From contig DATNFP010000160.1 in assembly GCA_035606335.1 (NCBI GenBank), positions 1-17,584 of the forward strand: a DNA stretch of 17,584 bases, read 5' to 3'. A program made the translations under genes and the position numbers. Below, one piece after another: positions 7,661 through 15,440 of the stretch. A model generated the notes under the pieces. That model did no database searches. It was not told the DNA's origin and saw nothing but the letters and a program-made list of their open reading frames with translations. The DNA comes from DATNFP01 sp035606335. Its GTDB lineage: Bacteria; Bacteroidota; Bacteroidia; Chitinophagales; Chitinophagaceae. Each line of letters starts with the position of its first letter. The first letter of the stretch is position 1.

Positions 7661-9043
7661 CTAAGATATTCCAATCAATAATATTTGAGGGAATATACCT
7701 ATCAATATTACTAAGCCGCAGGTTAATACCAACACAAACTTGTCTCCTGCTGAAACCGGAGAATGAAGTTCCGGGGTACCTTGCTTAAAGTACATGGCTA
7801 TAATGACGCGGAAATAATAGTACGCACTTACAGCTGCCATTAATAAGCCGAATATTACCAGCCATAATAATTGCCCTTGCTGTACTGCTGCCTGCAATAC
7901 ATAATATTTAGCCATGAAACCACCCGTAAGAGGGATGCCGGCTAATGAGAATAAAAATATAGCTGCTACAAATGCCAGTAACGGCTCTTTTTTAGCAAGT
8001 CCGTTAAAACCATCGTACGTATAATCTTTCAGCTTCATCAGCACAGCAAATATGCCAACAGTAGCTATTGTGTAAGCAACAGCATAAATAATAATGCCCT
8101 GCCATGATGTAGCATTTACAGACAATACCGCAAAGAGCATAAAACCTGCCTGAGCTATAGAAGAATAAGCAAGCATACGCTTTACACTCTGCTGAAATAC
8201 AGCAGTGATATTACCAATCAATAGCGTTGCGGCAGTAATTACAGCCAGTACAAACATCCAGCGTGTGCTTAAATCTGCAAACGAGGTTGTGAAGAGACGA
8301 AGAAATGCTATGAATGCAGCAGCCTTTGCCACCGTTGCCATATAAGCAGTAAATGGGGTTGGTGAGCCATCGTACACATCCGGAGTCCACATGTGCATTG
8401 GCGCGGCAGATACCTTAAAAGACAAGGCGATCATGATAAAAATGATCCCAGCCAGCGCTAAAGGATTTATTGTATCGGCCTGTGCGAAGCTTGCCCCAAC
8501 CAGGCTGAAAGAGCCGGTAGCACCATATAGTAAAGTGATACCCATCAGCAATATACCGGTAGAGAATGCTCCCATCAGGAAATATTTTAAAGATGCTTCA
8601 CTGCTTTTCAGGTTCTTTTTATCGCTGCCAGCCAGTATATATTGAGGTATGGAAAGTATTTCAATACCGATAAACAGCATTAGCATATTACTATAGCTGG
8701 AGAGCACATAAACACCACATAAAATAAAGAAGATGAGCGCGAAATATTCTGCTACGTGCTGCCCCACTCTTTGTATATCCTTACCGACTAACAAAGCATA
8801 TAAAACAGTACAGGCTGTCATCAGCATATTAAACCACAAGGCATATCTGTCTATGCGGATCATGTTATTAAAATATGCTTCGGGTGATGATGATGAAGTT
8901 TGGGTAAGATCCCAAATGTTTACGCCAAGCAATACAAACAGCAGGATAATAGCCAATGTCACGGCATTTTTCTTGTCCTTCACCATTATCCCGGCAAACA
9001 TCATAACTATACCCAGAATTGTAGCAGCAATAATTGCCTTCAT
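7661..9043 (-). CDS. nuoN: NADH-quinone oxidoreductase subunit N
   Basis: NuoN is one of the three antiporter-like subunits of the complex I membrane arm and moves protons as electrons pass from NADH to quinone. The 460-residue protein is almost entirely membrane helices. It shows the family's charged channel residues: E128 in LFIGIEILSIPQY, K210 in SFKVSAAPMHMWTPDVYDGSPT, and K240 in ATVAKAAAFIAF. The block MLAYSSIAQAGFML is also typical. The length is slightly below the E. coli protein, mainly at the N-terminus, which is common. It lies 38 bp after nuoM and is the last complex I gene of the operon. The start at 9043 fits the usual short first loop. Confidence 0.96.
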   Translation of the reverse strand: MKAIIAATILGIVMMFAGIMVKDKKNAVTLAIILLFVLLGVNIWDLTQTSSSSPEAYFNNMIRIDRYALWFNMLMTACTVLYALLVGKDIQRVGQHVAEYFALIFFILCGVYVLSSYSNMLMLFIGIEILSIPQYILAGSDKKNLKSSEASLKYFLMGAFSTGILLMGITLLYGATGSFSLVGASFAQADTINPLALAGIIFIMIALSFKVSAAPMHMWTPDVYDGSPTPFTAYMATVAKAAAFIAFLRLFTTSFADLSTRWMFVLAVITAATLLIGNITAVFQQSVKRMLAYSSIAQAGFMLFAVLSVNATSWQGIIIYAVAYTIATVGIFAVLMKLKDYTYDGFNGLAKKEPLLAFVAAIFLFSLAGIPLTGGFMAKYYVLQAAVQQGQLLWLVIFGLLMAAVSAYYYFRVIIAMYFKQGTPELHSPVSAGDKFVLVLTCGLVILIGIFPQILLIGIS

Positions 9044-9081
9044 CTTATATGTTTACTTATTTCAAAAATTATCAAAAATAT

Positions 9082-10524
9082 TTATGGTACCAACATACCG
9101 GCTATTCCAGATGTAAGATCCAGTAAAGGTTTTGGATATACACCTAGAAAAATGATCAACGCGATAACAATGGCCACTCCTATATATTCATTCACAGTCA
9201 GGTCTTTCGTTACTATCATTTCAACCGTATTGCCATAAGTAGTTTTCTGTATCATGTTCAATGTGTACACAGCTCCCAATATCACACCCAGGCCAGCGAT
9301 CACCATAAACGTGATATGATAGTCAGAAGCCCCCTGAAAGATCCCGTTGAATAACATGAACTCGCCGACAAAACCGTTGGTTAATGGTAATGCAATGTTC
9401 GCAAGCGATATGATCACGAATGCTATTGCCATACGCGGTGCGACGCTTGCCATACCTCCCAATTTTGTCATATCACGGGTACCCCAGCGGTTTTCTACCA
9501 TGCTTACTATCAACCACATTCCTGTTATGTTGATACCGTGATTGAACATTTGCACCATTATTCCGTGCATACCTATATTCGTACTCGAGAAAGCCGCAGC
9601 ACTCATCAATCCCATGTGTGCGATAGATGAATAAGCAACCAGGCGCTTCATATCTGTCTGCACCATTGCGATGCATGAAGCATACACAATACCTATAATA
9701 GAAAGTACAACAATTGTATCGGACCAGAATGCAACACCTGCGGGCAATGCCGGGAATAACCAGCGAAGCACGGCAAACAATCCCATCTTTACCATTAATG
9801 CACTCAGGATGATAGTAACGGGGGTTGGAGATTGTTCATAAGTATCAGGCTGCCATGTGTGGAATGGAAATATCGGCATCTTGATAGCGAATGCTATGAA
9901 GATGAGCCAGAAAAGCCATTGCTGTGTAGCAGGAGGTAGCGAAGCTCCGGCATGAACGATGCTTAGCCATGAATAGTTACTACCACCTGGATTTTGCTGT
10001 GCCAGGAAGATAATTCCGGCCAGCATCATCAGGCTACCTACAAATGTGTACACGAAAAATTTGAATGTAGCCTGTATTCTTTTTTCGCCGCCCCAACGTG
10101 AAGCAAGGAAATAAACGGGAATCAACGCTACTTCCCAGAATACATAAAATACCAAAGCATCATAAGCGAGGAATACACCTAACAATCCTGTTTGTGATAA
10201 CATCATCAAGCCCCAGAAAGAATTGGGCTTTTCAAATGTTTTGTTCCAGCTGCTGATAATGACTATTACAAAAACAATTGAAGTAAGCAGGCACAGCATT
10301 GCGCTCATACCATCGGCAGCGAGACTGAACTGGGTACCAAGACTCGGTATCCAGGGAACGCTCCAGGTGATGGGCGCAGTGCCGCTTGATGAGCATAAAT
10401 ACCCGGAAATACCTAATGTTATCAGCGAACCGATCAAAGCCAACACTTTCGCCCCATCGTTTTTCACCGAGAAGCTTAGTATGCCGGCCAATAAAGGAAT
10501 TACAATCAGTAATACTAAAATCAT
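9082..10524 (-). CDS. nuoM: NADH-quinone oxidoreductase subunit M
   Basis: NuoM is the middle antiporter-like proton-pumping subunit of complex I. The 480-residue membrane protein has E131 in YVFWEVALIPVYFL, K215 in FAIKMPIFPFHTWQPDTYEQ, and K246 in SALMVKMGLFAVLRW, the residues that line the proton path in this family. VAYSSIAHMGLM follows as expected. The start at 10524 gives the usual hydrophobic MILVLLIVIPLLAG opening. The gene is 26 bp after nuoL and 38 bp before nuoN, consistent with one operon. Nothing is missing or unusual in the sequence. Confidence 0.97.
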   Translation of the reverse strand: MILVLLIVIPLLAGILSFSVKNDGAKVLALIGSLITLGISGYLCSSSGTAPITWSVPWIPSLGTQFSLAADGMSAMLCLLTSIVFVIVIISSWNKTFEKPNSFWGLMMLSQTGLLGVFLAYDALVFYVFWEVALIPVYFLASRWGGEKRIQATFKFFVYTFVGSLMMLAGIIFLAQQNPGGSNYSWLSIVHAGASLPPATQQWLFWLIFIAFAIKMPIFPFHTWQPDTYEQSPTPVTIILSALMVKMGLFAVLRWLFPALPAGVAFWSDTIVVLSIIGIVYASCIAMVQTDMKRLVAYSSIAHMGLMSAAAFSSTNIGMHGIMVQMFNHGINITGMWLIVSMVENRWGTRDMTKLGGMASVAPRMAIAFVIISLANIALPLTNGFVGEFMLFNGIFQGASDYHITFMVIAGLGVILGAVYTLNMIQKTTYGNTVEMIVTKDLTVNEYIGVAIVIALIIFLGVYPKPLLDLTSGIAGMLVP

Positions 10525-10550
10525 AATGCTATCGCAATATCTTACTATGG

Positions 10551-12443
10551 TTATAATTTAATCCAGAAAAAACTTAGTGCAAACAATATTATCATACCCA
10601 GCACCATCACAAAAATGTAAAAGCCAACCTGTCCGTTCTGTAATAATCTTAAGCGGTCGCTTCCCCAGCGCACTGTCTTACCAACACCATTCACAAAACC
10701 ATCTATACCTAAACGCTCTGCATATTTATCAAGCAAGTTTGAAAAAGCTTCAAAGGGGCGAACAATAACTGCATCATATAGCTCATCCACATACCATTTG
10801 TTTTCCAGCACTTTTGCAAACCCTGTATTGGGAACAAAATTGGGTCGCTTAGTCCTTGAGTAAGCTACAATGATCATCAGCACAGCCAGGCCAACTGAGA
10901 TACCCATCAGCATCCATTCGGTGCCTGCCGCCAGATGAAAATCTCCGAAGTTTTTTACCACAGGGCTTAGGTAAAGGGCAATATCATTGTGTTCGCTCAT
11001 TGCTTCAGGCAATCCCACATAGCCACCGATGACAGATAAAATAGCCAGCACGATCAAGGGAATAGTAATTGCCGCAGGGCTTTCATGCAGGTGATGTTTT
11101 TCTTCTTCAGTGCCACGGAAAATACCCGTAAATGTGAGGAAGTATAACCTGAACATATAGAATGCTGTCAGCATAGCTGCAAATGCTCCTATATAATATA
11201 GTATGGGGCTATGCACATATGCTGCTGAAAGGATCTCATCCTTTGAGAAGAAACCTGAGAAACCCGGTATGCCCGATATAGCAAGACATGCTATCAGGAA
11301 AGTAATCTGGGTAATGCGCATGTGTTTCCCTATTCCGCCCATTCTACGTATATCCTGCTCACCACCCATAGCGTGTATCACACTGCCAGCACCGAGGAAT
11401 AATAGTGCTTTAAAAAATGCGTGTGTCATTACGTGAAACACAGCAGTGGTATAAGCTCCAACACCCAATGCAAGGAACATAAACCCAAGCTGGCTCACAG
11501 TGGAGTAAGCAAGTACCTTTTTTATATCGTATTGCTTTATAGCAATTGTGGCGCCTAATAATGCTGTAGCCAGACCAATGATAGCAACTATATTTAAAGC
11601 TAATGGAGCAAGATTGTATAACGCGCTGCTGCGCGCTATCATATAGATACCTGCAGTAACCATCGTTGCTGCATGTATCAATGCAGAAACTGGAGTAGGA
11701 CCAGCCATCGCATCGGGCAACCATGTATAGAGTGGTATCTGTGCGCTTTTGCCAATAGCACCGATGAAGAGGCAGATAGCCATCCAGTTGTACATATTGC
11801 CGGTCATTACCACTTTACCACCGTTCAGTTGTCCAAAAAATTCCTGGTAAGAAAGTGTACCGTAATTGAATAATATCAGCAACATCCCGACAAGAAATCC
11901 AAGGTCACCAATGCGATTCATTACAAATGCCTTTTTTGCAGCATTTGTGTAGTCTTTATTTTTAAACCAGAAACCAATCAGTAAATAAGAGCATAATCCC
12001 ACGCCTTCCCAACCGATGAACATCACCAGGTAGTTCGCTCCCAACACCAGTAATAGCATTGAGAAAACGAACAGGTTGAGGTAAGCAAAATATTTTACCA
12101 TTCCCTCATCGTCACGCATATACGATGTAGAATATACATGTATCAAAAAGCCTACGCCCGTAATAATTAAAAGAAATAGGGAAGAAAGAGCATCAACCTG
12201 GAAAGTAAAAGGAACATATAATTTTCCTGCCTGGATGAAATCGAACAGATGAACCAGTACAGGTCCCTGGAACGAAGCGCTTTTCACTTCGAAGAAAATA
12301 CCGAGCGACACAATAAAGGAAGCTAATACGGAAAGACTTCCGATCACGCCGCCGGCAGCTTTTGGTAATTTCTTCCAGCCCAGGCCGTTGATCAAAAACC
12401 CAAGTAGTGGAAATAGAGGTACTAAGTAAACTAAGTTTGCCAT
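10551..12443 (-). CDS. nuoL: NADH-quinone oxidoreductase subunit L
   Basis: NuoL is the distal proton-pumping subunit of complex I and carries the long lateral helix along the membrane arm. The 630-residue protein contains YMRDDEGMVKYFAYLNLF, GWEGVGLCSYLLIGFW (E146), GKSAQIPLYTWLPDAMAGPT (K232), SALIHAATMVTAGIYM (H257) and HAFFKALLFLGAGSVIHAM (K345), all family hallmarks. The C-terminal part (about 480-600), including WYVDELYDAVIVRP, matches the stretch leading into the lateral helix and last membrane segment. The gene is preceded by an unusual 102-bp gap with two hairpins, the nearer of which overlaps its possible ribosome binding site. It is 26 bp before nuoM. Confidence 0.97.
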   Translation of the reverse strand: MANLVYLVPLFPLLGFLINGLGWKKLPKAAGGVIGSLSVLASFIVSLGIFFEVKSASFQGPVLVHLFDFIQAGKLYVPFTFQVDALSSLFLLIITGVGFLIHVYSTSYMRDDEGMVKYFAYLNLFVFSMLLLVLGANYLVMFIGWEGVGLCSYLLIGFWFKNKDYTNAAKKAFVMNRIGDLGFLVGMLLILFNYGTLSYQEFFGQLNGGKVVMTGNMYNWMAICLFIGAIGKSAQIPLYTWLPDAMAGPTPVSALIHAATMVTAGIYMIARSSALYNLAPLALNIVAIIGLATALLGATIAIKQYDIKKVLAYSTVSQLGFMFLALGVGAYTTAVFHVMTHAFFKALLFLGAGSVIHAMGGEQDIRRMGGIGKHMRITQITFLIACLAISGIPGFSGFFSKDEILSAAYVHSPILYYIGAFAAMLTAFYMFRLYFLTFTGIFRGTEEEKHHLHESPAAITIPLIVLAILSVIGGYVGLPEAMSEHNDIALYLSPVVKNFGDFHLAAGTEWMLMGISVGLAVLMIIVAYSRTKRPNFVPNTGFAKVLENKWYVDELYDAVIVRPFEAFSNLLDKYAERLGIDGFVNGVGKTVRWGSDRLRLLQNGQVGFYIFVMVLGMIILFALSFFWIKL

Positions 12444-12451
12444 AAACCAAA

Positions 12452-12463
12452 CCCCTTATGGGG
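12452..12463 (-). promoter_or_regulatory. Hairpin overlapping the nuoL ribosome binding site
   Basis: On the minus strand the sequence CCCCATAAGGGG ends 8 nt before the nuoL ATG (12443). AAGGGG is the best Shine-Dalgarno-like stretch there, and the CCCC arm can pair with its G's, leaving a 4-nt loop. The stem is short, so a regulatory role is inference. Confidence 0.35.
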
Positions 12464-12472
12464 CTTTTCGTC

Positions 12473-12493
12473 AAAACATCTAAAGGATGTTTT
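12473..12493. repeat. Perfect 8-bp inverted repeat in the nuoK-nuoL gap
   Basis: AAAACATC (12473-12480) and GATGTTTT (12486-12493) are exact inverted arms around the 5-nt spacer TAAAG. On the minus strand this gives a stem-loop 30-50 nt before nuoL, ending in TTTT. It could act as a weak attenuator, an mRNA processing or stability element, or be a copy of a dispersed repeat. The rest of the gap (12494-12545) shows nothing notable. Confidence 0.6.
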
Positions 12494-12545
12494 CAGTTAA
12501 TAATTATTTAAACAATTCCCCCAGACTCTTTCCTGCTAAATTCAA

Positions 12546-12851
12546 TTAATGCTTTAACCTGTTCAGGATATTTATATCCACCGAATGCACTTTGCGGTAC
12601 ATCATTACAATCACCGCTAATCCTACAGCTACCTCTGCCGCAGCCACTACCATAATGAAGAATACAAACAATTGCGCTGCAGAATCATTATACATTTTTG
12701 AAAATGCAACCAACAGCAGGTTCACGGCATTCAGCATCAGCTCTATACACATAAACACAATGATGGCATTGCGGCGCATGAGCGTACCCATAATACCAAT
12801 GCTAAATAATGCAAGGCTCAATGCGAGGTAGTAGTATATATAATTCTCCAT
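12546..12851 (-). CDS. nuoK: NADH-quinone oxidoreductase subunit K
   Basis: NuoK is a small three-helix subunit of the complex I membrane arm that carries part of the proton or charge relay. The 101-residue length is exactly typical. Two buried glutamates known to matter in this family are present: E37 in FMCIELMLNAVNLLLVAF and E73 in VVAAAEVAVGLAVIV. The start at 12851 gives MENYIYYYLALSLALF, a normal first helix. It lies 49 bp after nuoJ and 102 bp before nuoL; that second gap is unusually long for this operon and holds two hairpins. Confidence 0.97.
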   Translation of the reverse strand: MENYIYYYLALSLALFSIGIMGTLMRRNAIIVFMCIELMLNAVNLLLVAFSKMYNDSAAQLFVFFIMVVAAAEVAVGLAVIVMMYRKVHSVDINILNRLKH

Positions 12852-12900
12852 TTATTAAAAATTCAAAAACTGTATATTAATTCAATACTCAATATGGTCG

Positions 12901-13422
12901 CTATTCTTCGCTATATGTGCTCTTAGTCTCTTCTTTTTTACCTATTATAACAGCCCCTATCATTGCGCTTAAGAAAAGCACACTGCTTATCTCAAACGGT
13001 AATACATATTGTGTAAACAGCACTTTGCCGAGGTTTTGAATTAAACCTATATCTGTAGCTGTTTTATCCATTATCTGTAATGAAGCGGTTCTTAATGAGG
13101 CAATAAGCACAAGAAATAAAATACCACCTGCTATTACACCGGCTAATTGCACAAGGCGGCCTTTCTGAGGCTCTACATCTGCATTCAGATTCATAAGCAT
13201 GATCACAAACAGGAACAAAACCATGATAGCGCCGGCATATACTATAATGTTTACTATTGCCAGGAATTGCGCATTCAATAAAATATAATGACCTGAAATA
13301 GCAAAGAAAGTAAGGATAAGGAACAGCACACTATTTACCGGGTTGCGGCTAAGGATAACTCCTAACGCGCTACCGATGGCCATTGCAGTAAGAAACCAAA
13401 ATAATACGATAAACATGTCCAT
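12901..13422 (-). CDS. nuoJ: NADH-quinone oxidoreductase subunit J
   Basis: NuoJ is a five-helix membrane subunit of complex I next to the quinone chamber, where one helix changes shape during turnover. The 173-residue protein shows the family signature SALGVILSRNPVNSVLFLILTF (split across about residues 18-39) and IVNIIVYAGAIMVLFLFVIMLMNL (about 57-80), including the YAGAIMVLFLFVIML block. The C-terminal segment LPFEISSVLFLSAMIGAVIIGKKE is also standard. ATG at 13422 is used; an ATG two codons later is possible. It follows nuoI with only 3 bp between stop and start, so the two are probably translationally coupled. Confidence 0.95.
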   Translation of the reverse strand: MDMFIVLFWFLTAMAIGSALGVILSRNPVNSVLFLILTFFAISGHYILLNAQFLAIVNIIVYAGAIMVLFLFVIMLMNLNADVEPQKGRLVQLAGVIAGGILFLVLIASLRTASLQIMDKTATDIGLIQNLGKVLFTQYVLPFEISSVLFLSAMIGAVIIGKKEETKSTYSEE

Positions 13423-13425
13423 ATA

Positions 13426-13935
13426 TTATTTGGTCTCTTGCTTTTTAGGATGAGGAATTAGTAAGTCGTCCTTTTTATATATAAAGCTCTCGCGTGTATA
13501 GTTTGACGGCATTACTGTTTCAGTCAGGTATATAGCATCCTTGGGGCAAGCCTCTTCACAAAAGCCGCAAAAAATGCAGCGCAGCATATTTATTTCATAT
13601 TTGGCAGCATACTTTTCTTCGCGGTACAGGTCTTCTTCACCCGGTTTGCGTTCTGCTGCTTCCATTGTTATTGCTTCGGCAGGACAAGCAAGCGCGCACA
13701 ACCCACAGGCCGTACAACGTTCACGGCCTTCTTCATCACGATTCAAAATATGCAAACCACGGAATACAGGGCTGAACGGCCTCTGTTGTTCCGGGTAGCT
13801 TATAGTAGCTTTCTTTTTGAAAATATGACTAAGCGTAATGCCCAGCCCTTTAGCTATGGCAGGTAAATAGATCCGTTCCCCGAAAGTCATCGGACTGCGG
13901 TTTACCATTACAGCTCTATTAGTTAATTTTTGCAT
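13426..13935 (-). CDS. nuoI: NADH-quinone oxidoreductase subunit I (ferredoxin-like)
   Basis: NuoI carries clusters N6a and N6b, which pass electrons from the peripheral arm towards cluster N2 and quinone. The 169-residue protein holds two complete 4Fe-4S motifs: C74, C77, C80 with C84, and C120, C123, C126 with C130. The N-terminal amphipathic region (about 15-45), containing FGERIYLPAIAKGLGITLSHIFKK, is the usual membrane-contact stretch. ATG at 13935 is used; ATG codons for M10 and M16 also exist. A small nucleotidyltransferase gene sits 29 bp upstream, separating nuoI from nuoH, which are normally adjacent. Downstream it is almost joined to nuoJ. Confidence 0.97.
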   Translation of the reverse strand: MQKLTNRAVMVNRSPMTFGERIYLPAIAKGLGITLSHIFKKKATISYPEQQRPFSPVFRGLHILNRDEEGRERCTACGLCALACPAEAITMEAAERKPGEEDLYREEKYAAKYEINMLRCIFCGFCEEACPKDAIYLTETVMPSNYTRESFIYKKDDLLIPHPKKQETK

Positions 13936-13964
13936 TTTTTTTAGTTCAACTTATTCAAAATACT

Positions 13965-14264
13965 CTATGCAGAATAAATTTGGATTTTATCTTTTTCAAT
14001 CCAGGGTTTAAATCCTTCAAACAAAAAACCTTCTTCAACAAGCTCAACGTTGCTATGTAGTTTTTCTTCAAGATTTACTTTAAATCTTAACACATCAAAC
14101 AAAGACAATCTTTTTTTACTATCGTCGTATTCTACCAGTAAATCCACATCACTTTTCTCGTTTGCTTCCCCTCTTGCATACGAGCCAAATAAATAAATCC
14201 TTTTTACCGGCTTATCTTTAAAGTAGTCGGTAACTGTTTGTTTTATTTGTTGTATCGTCAGCAT
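13965..14264 (-). CDS. Minimal nucleotidyltransferase (MNT/MntA-like) inserted in the nuo operon
   Basis: This 99-residue protein has the DNA polymerase beta-type nucleotidyltransferase fold of the MNT family. The motif GSYARGEANEKSDVDLLV gives G27-S28 followed, with exactly 10 residues between, by D39 and D41, the metal-binding pair; E74 in SNVELVEE sits where the third acidic residue is expected. In known HEPN-MNT modules such proteins transfer AMP to a HEPN toxin (HepT), but no HEPN gene lies on either side. The start at 14264 has AAAGGA just before it. The gaps are 33 bp to nuoH and 29 bp to nuoI, so it is probably cotranscribed. Hand counts give about 32% G+C (13981-14220) against 45% in a sample of nuoH (14641-14700), suggesting acquisition. 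Its role here is unknown. Confidence 0.9.
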   Translation of the reverse strand: MLTIQQIKQTVTDYFKDKPVKRIYLFGSYARGEANEKSDVDLLVEYDDSKKRLSLFDVLRFKVNLEEKLHSNVELVEEGFLFEGFKPWIEKDKIQIYSA

Positions 14265-14270
14265 TCCTTT
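14265..14270 (-). promoter_or_regulatory. Ribosome binding site of the nucleotidyltransferase gene
   Basis: On the minus strand AAAGGA lies directly before the ATG at 14264, after a short T/A-rich stretch. It is unusually close to the start but fixes the choice of start codon, as no other ATG lies nearby in frame. Confidence 0.35.
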
Positions 14271-14297
14271 TTAAAGTTATTATTCTACTTTTCAATA

Positions 14298-15368
14298 TTA
14301 TCTAAATACCCACAAAATCACACCACCAGTAATTACCATATTTACAAGGGCAAGCGGTATTAATGATTTCCAGCCAAGGTTCATCAACTGGTCATAACGA
14401 AAACGTGGCAACGTCCAGCGGATGAACATAAAGAATAATATCATGCATATTACTTTGGTCAAAAGCACTAGTATGCATACTATAGTAAACACCAGCGGAT
14501 TTACGCCGGCAGCAACTTTATCCATGAATGGGAAATTGTATCCTCCCCAGAATAATGTCACAATTACCGCAGAGCTTATAAACAGGTTCACATATTCAGC
14601 AAACAGATAAAAGCCCAGTTTCATTGATGAATACTCCTGGTGGTAGCCCATGTTTAATTCGCTTTCGCATTCCGGAAGGTCAAAAGGTGAACGGTTCAAT
14701 TCTGCAAAAGCACATACCAGGAATATAAGGAAACCTAAAGGCTGCCTGAAGAAATTCCAGGTAAAATATCCGTTCGACCAAAAACCATGTTGCTGAGATA
14801 CTATTTCGCGCAGGCTTAGTGAGCCGGTGCTCATTAATAAAGCAATCAAGCTGATGCCCATCGCCAGCTCATAAGAAATAGCCTGGGATGCAGAACGAAT
14901 ACTACTTAGTAATGAGAACTTATTATTAGAAGCCCAGCCACCTAACATAATGCCATAAACACCAAGGCTCACAACTCCAAAGATGTAAAGGATACCTATA
15001 TTAATATCAGCAACCTGGAAAGTGATCACTTTTCCGGTCTTAGTAATATAATCAGGCCCCCAGGGAATGATAGCACTTGTCATACATGCTGTAAGCATGG
15101 CAAGGCACGGCCCAAGTATAAATAAAAAACGTGTAGAACGGTCGGGTATGATCTCTTCTTTAAAGAAAAGTTTTAATCCATCAGCCAGTGGCTGCAATAA
15201 GCCCAGCGGACCCGCTCTGTTAGGGCCAATACGGTCCTGCATTACAGCGGCAACTTTACGTTCGCCCCATGTGGCATACATAGCCACACCCAGCGAACCC
15301 ATCAGGATCACGGAAATGAGAATAACTTTCTCTATGATAAACGCTGTATCAATTTGCAGTAACAGCAT
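14298..15368 (-). CDS. nuoH: NADH-quinone oxidoreductase subunit H
   Basis: NuoH forms the membrane side of the quinone-binding chamber of complex I and joins the peripheral arm to the proton pumps. The 356-residue membrane protein has GERKVAAVMQDRIGPNRAGP (35-54) continuing into LGLLQPLADGLKLFFKEE, and the block ELNRSPFDLPECESELNMGY (223-242) with HQEYSSMKLGFYLFAEY, both hallmarks of the family. Most bacteria have RAPFDLPEAE where this has RSPFDLPECE, a mild change. It starts 72 bp after nuoG. A box TACTTTTG lies only 7 bp before the ATG, too close for a normal promoter. It ends 33 bp before the nucleotidyltransferase gene. Confidence 0.97.
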   Translation of the reverse strand: MLLLQIDTAFIIEKVILISVILMGSLGVAMYATWGERKVAAVMQDRIGPNRAGPLGLLQPLADGLKLFFKEEIIPDRSTRFLFILGPCLAMLTACMTSAIIPWGPDYITKTGKVITFQVADINIGILYIFGVVSLGVYGIMLGGWASNNKFSLLSSIRSASQAISYELAMGISLIALLMSTGSLSLREIVSQQHGFWSNGYFTWNFFRQPLGFLIFLVCAFAELNRSPFDLPECESELNMGYHQEYSSMKLGFYLFAEYVNLFISSAVIVTLFWGGYNFPFMDKVAAGVNPLVFTIVCILVLLTKVICMILFFMFIRWTLPRFRYDQLMNLGWKSLIPLALVNMVITGGVILWVFR

Positions 15369-15440
15369 AATGGCGCAAAAGTAATTAGTTAGTTAAAAAA
15401 TTAGTATTTCTTTTTTCTTGCTATCAAATCCAGTCTCCAT

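Noticed and set aside
13965..14264. A complete HEPN-MNT toxin-antitoxin pair
   Set aside because: Only the nucleotidyltransferase is present. Both neighbours are clear complex I genes and neither gap can hold a HEPN gene.
15376..15383. TACTTTTG as a promoter for nuoH
   Set aside because: It matches TAnnTTTG but lies only 7 bp before the ATG and has no -33 TTTG at the right spacing.
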